This document shows positions 1-5,691 of a DNA stretch of 6,235 nucleotides, piece after piece. The DNA is from Pseudomonadota bacterium (lineage in GTDB: Bacteria; Pseudomonadota; Gammaproteobacteria; Burkholderiales; Methylophilaceae). Numbering within the stretch: the stretch's first letter is position 1; every line of letters starts with the position of its first letter. The translations under genes and the position numbers were made by a program. Under the pieces are notes generated by a model, which saw nothing but the letters and a program-made list of their open reading frames with translations, had not been told where the DNA came from and ran no database searches. The stretch covers positions 1-6,235 of the forward strand of contig JAKPIR010000283.1 of assembly GCA_029549705.1 (NCBI GenBank). Reading direction: 5' to 3'.

Positions 1-682
1 ATTTATCGGATGCCAGAATATTTACGATGCCATGCCCTTGCGCATCTGTTTGCAATAAGTCATCTAGATTAAGCGCTGGCTCGCCAAACAGCTGGTCGGC
101 GCCCTGCGTTTCTAACTCCAGCAAACTGCGCTGTACCGCACCCACGCTGGCAGACGAAATATTGCCATACTGCGTTTGATATTCAGCCGCATGTTCAGCT
201 GCGTGCTGCATCATGGCGCGTAAATCTTTTAAATCCAGTAGCAACCAGCCATTGTCATCGGCAATTTTAAACACCGAATTTAACACGCCGCCCTGCACTT
301 CATTTAAATTCAGCAAGCGCGCCAATAATAACGGGCCCATTTCGGCAATCGTTGTACGCACGGGGTGGCCTTTCACGCCAAACACATCCCAAAATGTCAC
401 CGGACTTTTTTTATAACTAAACTCAGTCAGCGCCAATTGCTGCACTCGTGCTTCCACTTTTGGGTTGCCGCCGCCGGTTTGGCTCAACCCTGCCAAATCG
501 CCTTTCACGTCTGCCATAAACACCGGCACACCCTGCGTTGAAAAGCCCTCTGCCAATGATTGCAATGTTACCGTTTTACCCGTACCCGTCGCGCCTGCAA
601 TCAGCCCATGCCGATTGGCCATTTTTGGCAACAGAAAATTAGAAGTTTCTTGATTTTTTGCAATAAGAATTGGAGCTGACAT
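1..682 (-). CDS. yjgR: YjgR-like HerA/FtsK-superfamily ATPase (DUF853), N-terminal part, cut by window edge
   Basis: The reverse strand reads 227 codons from ATG at 682 to the window edge with no stop, roughly the first 45% of a family whose E. coli member has about 500 residues. The N-terminus closely resembles E. coli YjgR: the phrase MANRHGLI is followed by a Walker A motif GATGTGKT at residues 30-37, then VFMADVKGDL (54-63), GHPVRTT (105-111), the GPLLLARLLNLN block (116-127) and QYGNISSASVGA (171-182). The Walker B region should lie beyond the edge and cannot be checked. The start is supported by an AAGGG-like purine run a few bases upstream. The family is a predicted P-loop NTPase with a HerA-helicase C-terminal-type domain. 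It is cytoplasmic and its cellular role is poorly defined. It is transcribed away from the aldehyde dehydrogenase operon, on the same strand but separated by 279 bases, so it probably has its own promoter. Confidence 0.93.
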   Translation of the reverse strand, partial: MSAPILIAKNQETSNFLLPKMANRHGLIAGATGTGKTVTLQSLAEGFSTQGVPVFMADVKGDLAGLSQTGGGNPKVEARVQQLALTEFSYKKSPVTFWDVFGVKGHPVRTTIAEMGPLLLARLLNLNEVQGGVLNSVFKIADDNGWLLLDLKDLRAMMQHAAEHAAEYQTQYGNISSASVGAVQRSLLELETQGADQLFGEPALNLDDLLQTDAQGHGIVNILASDK

Positions 683-721
683 CACGACCCTTTTTTACCA
701 GTGAATGAATGTAATATCAGC

Positions 722-750
722 ATTGTAACAAAGGTCTGCTCACAAACGCA
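722..750 (-). promoter_or_regulatory. Possible promoter for the yjgR-like gene
   Basis: On the minus strand a TACAAT hexamer (plus coordinates 722-727) matches the sigma-70 -10 consensus at five of six bases and lies about 40 bases upstream of the yjgR start. The hexamer 17 bases upstream (745-750, TGCGTT on the minus strand) is a poor -35, so this would be a weak or activator-assisted promoter. The -10 overlaps one TGTAACA heptamer (724-730), the same sequence type that is clustered near 3371-3461. A single copy here may be chance. Confidence 0.3.
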
Positions 751-865
751 CAACTGCCTGAGCTGGGATAAAAATCATCTCAAAACAACAAAAGAAAGTG
801 CACTACTGTGCGAGTGAAAGACGGTGAAAAGTGTTTTAAATTAGTCCATTCAATTTGTTTTATCA

Positions 866-928
866 GGCCAACCAATCTACTTAAGCAAGCTTTTGCAAAC
901 ACCTGCGGCTAAAGTCAGCTGATTGGCC
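866..928. repeat. Long-range inverted repeat in the 3' region of the exported-protein gene
   Basis: GGCCAACCAATC at 866-877 can pair with GATTGGCC at 921-928 in two slipped registers: GGCCAA/TTGGCC or CCAATC/GATTGG, six pairs each. The loop is about 45-50 bases and contains a small GCAA/TTGC hairpin (886-897). In the minus-strand transcript it would sit about 35 bases after the stop codon. It is not followed by a U-run in that direction, so it does not look like a normal intrinsic terminator. It could be a weak 3'-end structure, or chance. Confidence 0.3.
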
Positions 929-961
929 AGATTATTTTTTAGTCATTTTTTATTTATTTAA

Positions 962-1471
962 TTATTTTAATGAGAAGTCACCATCCCAATCGACGTTATA
1001 AGTGGTTTTTGAAGTGAAGTAGCCACTGTATTTGCCCTTGCCTTTGATGCCGGTAAATTTACCCGTACCGTTGACGTATTCCCATGTGCCTTTAAAGCTA
1101 GTATTTGGCACATTGTCTTTCATTACCGTGGTCACCTCACCTTTCCATAAAGCGGTGGTGGTGTTGCCATCTTTACTCATGGTGTAATAGCCACTATGCG
1201 GGCCATTACCCTGAAACAATTGGCCTATTTCACGGTTCGTCACTTCAGCATCGCTCATATAGCCGCTGCCATCAGTATTTTTGTTTACGCCGGTCAGTTC
1301 ACCAAACACCAGCATGTGTCCATCTGCAGCAGATGCCAGCGAAGCTTCTTGCTTGGTATAACTTAATGCCGCGCTGCCAGATACTTTTCCACCTTCGGCA
1401 AATGCAATTCCACTGGAAAACGCATAAGCGGTAAGTGCAGAAATAAACAGTTTATTCGTTAACGTTTTCAT
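962..1471 (-). CDS. Exported small protein, allene-oxide-cyclase-like/lipocalin-like beta-barrel candidate
   Basis: This encodes 169 residues from ATG at 1471. That start has a textbook AAGGAG (1479-1484) seven bases upstream. The open frame runs further upstream to 1588, but that would overlap the dehydrogenase gene and bury the signal peptide. Residues 1-25 form a classic Sec signal: Lys-2 and Lys-7, a hydrophobic core, and an AFA cleavage site before EGG. The mature part (about 144 residues) has no cysteine and no further membrane segment, so it is probably periplasmic or secreted. The C-terminal half is rich in Gly, Thr and aromatics with alternating beta-type patterns: GTW (128-130), GTGKFTGIKGKGKYSG (135-150) and DWDG (161-164). 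This resembles the closing strands of allene-oxide-cyclase-like or lipocalin-like barrels annotated in many bacterial exported proteins. The family call rests on pattern only, and no enzymatic role can be claimed. It follows the aldehyde dehydrogenase gene by 46 bases and is probably co-transcribed with it. Confidence 0.88.
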   Translation of the reverse strand: MKTLTNKLFISALTAYAFSSGIAFAEGGKVSGSAALSYTKQEASLASAADGHMLVFGELTGVNKNTDGSGYMSDAEVTNREIGQLFQGNGPHSGYYTMSKDGNTTTALWKGEVTTVMKDNVPNTSFKGTWEYVNGTGKFTGIKGKGKYSGYFTSKTTYNVDWDGDFSLK

Positions 1472-1478
1472 GATTTTT

Positions 1479-1484
1479 CTCCTT
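1479..1484 (-). promoter_or_regulatory. Strong ribosome binding site that fixes the exported-protein start
   Basis: AAGGAG on the minus strand, seven bases before ATG 1471. It decides the start against the longer open frame beginning at 1588. Confidence 0.85.
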
Positions 1485-1517
1485 TTAAAAAGTCTTATAG
1501 TGAACCAACACAACAAA

Positions 1518-3287
1518 TCAGCCTTGCATTGCTGCCCAAACAATGCCTGGCACTTTCGCCCAACTGGCTTTTTCTTCCATTTCAACAATACGCCGCGTGG
1601 TAATCTGCGCGGTTTTATGGCTAGGAAACCAACTAGGTTTAGGGAACACGGTCAGCGGTGCGCGAATGACCGCTTTTTCTATACCTTCCAGCATGGCTGT
1701 GTTATGCACAAAGCCGTTGCCGCTTTGAATATCTTCTAATGAACTGCTGGGATGTGCGCCCCAAGGCGGCGAGGCGTGAACAAATGAAAGCCCTGGGAAA
1801 GTATTCACCGCTACCGTGCCGTATTTAAGCTTGCAGATTGCCTGTTCAAACGCAGCCTTAATAGCAGGGTCTTTCAAAGATTTTGGATGCACAATAATTG
1901 TCGCGTTGAGCGTACCCCAAAGCTTGTTGTTACAAAATTCCACTGCTTTTTCTAGAAATTCTATTGGGTTATGACTTCCCACCTGCACTTCTGAGAGAAC
2001 GGAACAAAATGGCTCTTCTCGAAATAGAATCTCATTTTCATCTTGCGGGTCAAGACCTAAAATGAATGTCCAAGGTAGTGCGCCCGATTGCGGCTTACCG
2101 ATGCGTTTCACGTTTGTGCGACCTTGTGTCAGCGCGTGCCAGCGGTCTTGCGCGCCAGGATAATAGGCCTGACGAGGCTCTATGGATTCGCAGACTTTTT
2201 GAATCGCCCGCATGAAATTACCACTGCCTGCCCATCCTTTGGGCAATACCATCATTTTGGCTGCATTGCAGAAAAATGAAGCATTCATGGTCATTGCAGC
2301 GGCCACGGCCTCCGCCTGAAAGGCGATTTCTTTTTCAGTGTATGGTCCGGGTACCACAATAACGGGGGAAACATTGCCAAGCTCTGAAGTGATGGATTTT
2401 TTTAAGAGCGGCTCTTTGCGCTGCCTGCGCTCTTGCTGCTCTGGACCGGGAGAACCCCAAACAATCTGATCGTGTGTTTTATCTGAGCCGGTCAAGTGCA
2501 CTTCATCAATTTCTGGATGATAGACCAAGTGCCGGCCGACCTCGGCGCCGCCATAAATCACTGCAAAATAATGCTGGTCGATGGCCTCCTTAAAGGCTTC
2601 TTCGATAAAAGGTCCAAGATAGGCATTCACCGGATTCATTTTAAGCACACACACCTTGCCTTCGTTGAACATTTTAGTGAGTACATCCATAACGCCAATG
2701 GCCCCTATGTTGCCTGCACCCAGCACCAATGCTACCTGACCTTGATGCGCTGGTTTTTTATAGAAACTGGCACGGCCGGTGTCCAAGCTTTTTTCAGTTA
2801 CATACGGCAGCAGATGAACATCGACTGACACCTCTTTAAACAGCACGCCATCTATCGCGTTATTTGGAAATACGTTCACTGCTAAATTACCCGCGATTGT
2901 TTTGCTCACCTTACCGATGGGCGTATTGCCTTTTTGTTGAATTCCACGCAGTGATTCAATAATTAAACGCAACTGACGCACACTACCCCAAGGCCCAGTC
3001 GCCCACTCCTCCGCTTCTGCTGGCGAGCCTAAGGTAATACCCTTTGCTTTGCAACCGGCCTGCACACTGCGCTCAGCCACTTGCATTAAGCCGCGCTGCA
3101 TCGCCACTGCCAATGCAATGCGTTGAGGGATGGACAAGGTGGCAAATGGTTTAGCAGCTTTGCGTAATGCAGCGAGTGTTTCACTAATGTAACTTTGGTC
3201 GGACTGCTCTGGACTCGTGACAGACCTTGCGCCGTAACTGGAATATTCACGAAGTTTATCGAATCGTTTGTGATCTAAGTTTTTCAT
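1518..3287 (-). CDS. Long, divergent NAD(P)-dependent aldehyde dehydrogenase-family protein
   Basis: This encodes 589 residues from ATG at 3287. The start is supported by GAGGA at 3296-3300, and a possible upstream start at 3338 lacks such a site. ALDH-superfamily landmarks appear in order. A nucleotide-binding segment VALVLGAGNIGAIG (185-198) stands where classical enzymes have PWNFP. VLKMNP follows, with the likely cofactor-binding Lys216. HLTGS (264-268) is the counterpart of F-TGS. The general base is Glu302 in SELGNVSP, and the nucleophile is Cys340 in NASFFCNAAK. An FREEPF segment (423-428) replaces the usual E-x-F-G-P. Classical ALDHs have about 480-500 residues. This one has a long N-terminal region, a charged insert (282-296) just before the catalytic Glu, and a C-terminal extension of about 50 residues. 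No signal peptide is visible, so it should be cytoplasmic and oxidise an aldehyde to an acid with NAD(P). Subfamily and substrate are not identifiable by eye. It is the first gene of a probable operon with the exported protein and is divergent from the TolB/TPR regulator candidate. Confidence 0.9.
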   Translation of the reverse strand: MKNLDHKRFDKLREYSSYGARSVTSPEQSDQSYISETLAALRKAAKPFATLSIPQRIALAVAMQRGLMQVAERSVQAGCKAKGITLGSPAEAEEWATGPWGSVRQLRLIIESLRGIQQKGNTPIGKVSKTIAGNLAVNVFPNNAIDGVLFKEVSVDVHLLPYVTEKSLDTGRASFYKKPAHQGQVALVLGAGNIGAIGVMDVLTKMFNEGKVCVLKMNPVNAYLGPFIEEAFKEAIDQHYFAVIYGGAEVGRHLVYHPEIDEVHLTGSDKTHDQIVWGSPGPEQQERRQRKEPLLKKSITSELGNVSPVIVVPGPYTEKEIAFQAEAVAAAMTMNASFFCNAAKMMVLPKGWAGSGNFMRAIQKVCESIEPRQAYYPGAQDRWHALTQGRTNVKRIGKPQSGALPWTFILGLDPQDENEILFREEPFCSVLSEVQVGSHNPIEFLEKAVEFCNNKLWGTLNATIIVHPKSLKDPAIKAAFEQAICKLKYGTVAVNTFPGLSFVHASPPWGAHPSSSLEDIQSGNGFVHNTAMLEGIEKAVIRAPLTVFPKPSWFPSHKTAQITTRRIVEMEEKASWAKVPGIVWAAMQG

Positions 3288-3469
3288 CTTTATTGTCCTC
3301 AATTCTGTTGCGCTAAATTTGGTTAAATGAAATTGCAATGACAGGATAGCTTGGTATATGATGTGATTAAAGTTACTTACTGTTACAAGATAGTTACAGT
3401 GTCACTTGTTACAGCTGACTGACATATAACCCATTGATATGTAACAATCAGAGATGTGACATAATAAAA
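3288..3469. promoter_or_regulatory. Divergent promoter region between dehydrogenase operon and TolB/TPR gene
   Basis: These 182 bases separate two divergently read starts and must hold promoters for both. On the minus strand, TATCCT (plus 3343-3348) with TTTAAT 17 bases upstream (3366-3371) is a weak sigma-70 candidate for the dehydrogenase. TATACC (3353-3358) is an alternative -10. On the plus strand, TATAAC (3425-3430) is a possible -10 for the TolB/TPR gene but lacks a good -35. Weak promoters on both sides, combined with the repeat cluster at 3371-3461, suggest control by a DNA-binding regulator. Exact transcription starts cannot be read from the sequence. Confidence 0.6.
3371..3461. repeat. 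Cluster of TGTNACA-like heptamers, candidate operator array
   Basis: Near-palindromic heptamers occur at 3381-3387 (TGTTACA), 3407-3413 (TGTTACA), 3440-3446 (TGTAACA) and 3455-3461 (TGTGACA). Degenerate copies lie at 3371-3377 (AGTTACT), 3392-3398 (AGTTACA) and 3400-3406 (TGTCACT). GTTAC occurs four times within 41 bases. The first three copies are centred 10 and 11 bases apart, close to one helical turn. CTGTTACAAG (3380-3389) and CTTGTTACAG (3405-3414) also form an inverted repeat with nine of ten positions matching and a 15-base spacer. The location between two divergent starts fits an operator. The binding protein is unknown, and the neighbouring winged-helix-like TolB/TPR protein is the obvious local candidate. 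Confidence 0.6.
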
Positions 3470-5059
3470 ATGAGTGCGCAAGTCATCAGGTGGGATGCAC
3501 ATAACCAAGCACTTTTAGATGAGTGCCTGGATCGTGTTTTATCAAGCCTGATATTCGAAAAATCTCACCGTCAGCAGGCATTATTCCGCTACCTTGTTAA
3601 AGAAACGCTTTTAGGCAATGCACAGCGCCTGAAAGGTTATACTCTCGGTGTAGAAATATTTGGTCGGGGGACAGATTTTGACCCCACAAATGACGCCATC
3701 GTGCGTGTTGAAGTCGGAAGATTAAGAACCAAGCTGCGCGAATACTACAATCTTCACGGGCGTACTGATGAAGTATTATTTAACCTGCCAAAGGGTAGTT
3801 ATGCAATCGATATCACTCTGCAAAATGCGAGTGCAATTACACTAGAACAAGTTGTTTCCGAGCTGAAAGTTTTCCCAAACCCTATGGAGCAGGCTGCCTC
3901 GCTGGCGGTACTGCCTTTCACAAATTTAGGCGCTAATCATGATCAGGAATACTTTGTTGACGGCATAGCCGATAACCTCATTTTTGAACTATCCCGACTT
4001 TCGGCACTATTAGTGATTTCAAGGCAATCCTCATTTGCGTATAGAGACGGTAAAAAATCCGCAAAAGAAATCGGTAAGGAACTGGGCGTTAGATACTTAC
4101 TTGAAGGGACTGCTCAGATTTCTGAAAATCGTTTAAGACTGACCGTCAGACTAATTGAAACCAGCACTGAAACTTATGTGTGGGCAGAGCGTTATGAAAG
4201 TACCTTACATGAGCTTTTTGCCCTACAGGATGAAATTACCCTGAGTATCGTCAAGGCACTACAGGTCAAGCTATCGCCTGCTGAAGCGGAATTGTTTGGT
4301 CATGAAGGCACCGAAAGTATTGAAGCGCATGATGCTTTATTACGTGGTATGGCTTGTCATTGGAAATATTCACCTAAATTCGTCGCCGAAGCACGCATTC
4401 ATTTTACCAGAGCAGTTGAATTAGACCCCTACTATGCCTCAGCACATGCATGGCTTGCGAGAACATTGCTTTTTCAGTGGGTAATGAGGTGGGACTTGGA
4501 TGACAACCTCAGATTTGAAGCTTTAAAGCATGCTCAAAAAGCGGTAGAAATTAACAGTAAACTCTCTTATGCGCAATCTATGTTGGGCTGGGCTAACCTT
4601 TGGCTGAAGCAACGCGACGCATCCATTGCGGCCTGCCGCCAGGCCGTGGCCATGGACCCCAATAATTTTGAGGCACATATATTTTTATCAATGAGTTTAT
4701 CCGCCGCCGGGTTTGGCGTAGAGGCACTTTACTACATGGAGAAGGCGCAGCGACTAAATCCACATTCTTCCCCTTTTTATGAATATACGCTTGGGTTGGC
4801 GCATTACGTATTGAAGAATTACGACAAAGCTATTAACTGCTTCAAGCGAGGCTGCGCTTTGAGTGCAACGTTTCCACCCAATTATGTGTATCTTTGCACT
4901 ACCTATGCCCTGCTTGGCATGGAGGAGGAAATGCGAACTAGTCGCGATGCTTTTCTGTCCATTGTTGGCGGCAACAAGGCCATCATTGAACCGCCTTGGA
5001 CTGATGAAAAATTGGCCGAAGAGTACGAGCGCCTCATCCAATTAGCGGGATTAAGATAA
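3470..5059 (+). CDS. Winged-helix-like / TolB-like / TPR protein, candidate transcriptional regulator
   Basis: This encodes 529 residues from ATG at 3470. An in-frame TTG at 3434 would add 12 residues but has no ribosome site, and the ATG also has only a weak one. Residues 15-115 match the N-terminal domain found in front of many TolB-like/TPR proteins: helices around RVLSSLIFEKSHRQQALFRYLV, then YTLGVEIFGRGTDFDP (57-72), VRVEVGRLRTKLREYY (78-93) and the LPKGSY wing (106-111). By layout it is a CadC/OmpR-type winged helix and probably binds DNA. Residues 143-262 form a TolB-like domain (SLAVLPFTNLG, EYFVDGIADNL, GVRYLLEGTAQ, YVWAERYE) of the type seen in adenylate-cyclase-like regulators. Residues 285-500 are about six TPR-type helical hairpins with repeated AV-x-x-DP endings, such as AVELDP and AVAMDP. 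No cyclase catalytic domain, signal peptide or membrane segment is visible. The protein should be cytoplasmic, with the TPR part binding a partner. It is transcribed divergently from the dehydrogenase operon, and control of that operon is inferred. Confidence 0.88.
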   Translation: MSAQVIRWDAHNQALLDECLDRVLSSLIFEKSHRQQALFRYLVKETLLGNAQRLKGYTLGVEIFGRGTDFDPTNDAIVRVEVGRLRTKLREYYNLHGRTDEVLFNLPKGSYAIDITLQNASAITLEQVVSELKVFPNPMEQAASLAVLPFTNLGANHDQEYFVDGIADNLIFELSRLSALLVISRQSSFAYRDGKKSAKEIGKELGVRYLLEGTAQISENRLRLTVRLIETSTETYVWAERYESTLHELFALQDEITLSIVKALQVKLSPAEAELFGHEGTESIEAHDALLRGMACHWKYSPKFVAEARIHFTRAVELDPYYASAHAWLARTLLFQWVMRWDLDDNLRFEALKHAQKAVEINSKLSYAQSMLGWANLWLKQRDASIAACRQAVAMDPNNFEAHIFLSMSLSAAGFGVEALYYMEKAQRLNPHSSPFYEYTLGLAHYVLKNYDKAINCFKRGCALSATFPPNYVYLCTTYALLGMEEEMRTSRDAFLSIVGGNKAIIEPPWTDEKLAEEYERLIQLAGLR

Positions 5060-5076
5060 CCTCACACTGAATAGCC

Positions 5077-5643
5077 CTAGACATTCTCAAACGCTTCACA
5101 CAACTGACTTAACAACTGCCCAAATAACGGAAACAACTCTTCTTTACTGTGCGGGCTTTCATCATCGGTACCAGCAACCACAAATGCAATGGTGAGTTTG
5201 TCGAGGTTTTCTCTAAACTCAGCCCAGTGCTCGGCCTCTGCATCAGCAATGAGTTGAAACTTATGAAGGCCTGACTCGATAATTTCAATTAACTCCGGCT
5301 CTGGCAAACCAGCAAACAGGGTTTTGGCAATGGTAATTTGCGCAGTTTGAAAGTTAGGAGTAATGTCCTCTGCCACCAAGGGGCGGGTAAAAAAGGCATA
5401 AACCAGTAACGCATAAGCCTGGTAGACACCCAAGATGTCAAAATTTTCTCTGCGCTCGGCACTCGGAGACCGCTCAGCCGCCTGAATTGCCTTAAAAGTC
5501 ACGTAGCAACTTAAAAAGTCTGCGGCTACTAAGGCATCGTATTCATCCAAATCGGCGTTCGGTTTAACTTCATCATCACAGGAAGTTTCAGCTAAACACA
5601 GCGCGTGGATGAGTTTAAGTCGTTTTGAATATTGAATTTCCAT
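5077..5643 (-). CDS. Unrecognised acidic cytoplasmic protein downstream of yheS-like gene
   Basis: This encodes 188 residues from ATG at 5643, preceded by AGGA (5650-5653) six bases upstream, and ends at TAG 5077-5079. I do not recognise the family. The sequence is rich in Glu, Asp, Ala and Leu, probably mostly alpha-helical, with no signal peptide. One moderately hydrophobic stretch (about 72-90, VYQAYALLVYAFF) is more likely a buried helix than a membrane segment. Acidic patches occur at 22-36 and 159-169. Cysteines at 16, 22, 46 and 182 do not form a metal motif. The reading frame is intact, has its own ribosome site, and fits tightly between neighbours: 47 bases after the yheS-like gene on the same strand and 17 bases from the convergent TolB/TPR gene. 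It is therefore probably a real gene. Co-transcription with the yheS-like gene is possible, but a weak terminator-like hairpin lies between them. Confidence 0.8.
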   Translation of the reverse strand: MEIQYSKRLKLIHALCLAETSCDDEVKPNADLDEYDALVAADFLSCYVTFKAIQAAERSPSAERRENFDILGVYQAYALLVYAFFTRPLVAEDITPNFQTAQITIAKTLFAGLPEPELIEIIESGLHKFQLIADAEAEHWAEFRENLDKLTIAFVVAGTDDESPHSKEELFPLFGQLLSQLCEAFENV

Positions 5644-5663
5644 TTCAAATCCTAGTTAATTGT

Positions 5664-5691
5664 TTAAAAATTTACGCCCGCTGATGCAGGC
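5664..5691 (-). terminator. Weak terminator-like hairpin after the yheS-like gene
   Basis: On the minus strand GCCTGC (5691-5686) pairs with GCGGGC (5681-5676) around an ATCA loop: six pairs including one U-G. A five-U run (5670-5666) begins five bases after the stem. The stem starts on the last base of the stop codon. The gap before the U-run makes it a poor intrinsic terminator. It could attenuate rather than stop transcription into the 188-residue gene. Confidence 0.35.

Larger units (their letters stand above)
683..961. other. Non-coding stretch between yjgR-like gene and exported-protein gene
   Basis: No convincing reading frame is present in these 279 bases. The right half is AT-rich (about 931-961) and directly follows the stop codon of the exported-protein gene on the minus strand. 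The left third should hold the promoter and leader of the yjgR-like gene. The only structure of note is a long-range inverted repeat (866-877 against 921-928), listed separately. A short GCAC/GTGC hairpin at 800-811 has only four base pairs and is probably meaningless. Confidence 0.6.

Noticed and set aside
213..653. Two plus-strand open frames (213-416 and 465-653)
   Set aside because: They lie antisense to the strongly conserved yjgR-like coding sequence and resemble no family.
921..950. Intrinsic terminator reading on the plus strand (stem followed by a T-rich run)
   Set aside because: No plus-strand gene lies upstream, and on the minus strand, where it would be needed, no U-run follows the stem.
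1472..1588. N-terminal extension of the exported-protein reading frame back to 1588
   Set aside because: It would overlap the end of the dehydrogenase gene, place 39 extra residues before a clear signal peptide, and ignore the strong AAGGAG before ATG 1471.
1105..2828. Several plus-strand open frames of 60-110 codons
   Set aside because: All are antisense to the exported-protein and dehydrogenase genes, lack ribosome sites and show no domain pattern.
3288..3338. N-terminal extension of the dehydrogenase to 3338
   Set aside because: It adds 17 residues with no ribosome site, whereas ATG 3287 has GAGGA at a good distance.
3434..3469. TTG start for the TolB/TPR protein at 3434
   Set aside because: It has no ribosome site and adds 12 residues with no family support. 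ATG 3470 is preferred, although its own ribosome site is weak.
4754..5045. Open frames overlapping the TPR region on either strand
   Set aside because: They are shadows of the TPR coding sequence, whose frame is supported by repeated helical motifs to its stop at 5059.
5060..5076. Bidirectional terminator in the 17-base gap between convergent genes
   Set aside because: The gap contains no inverted repeat or U-run.
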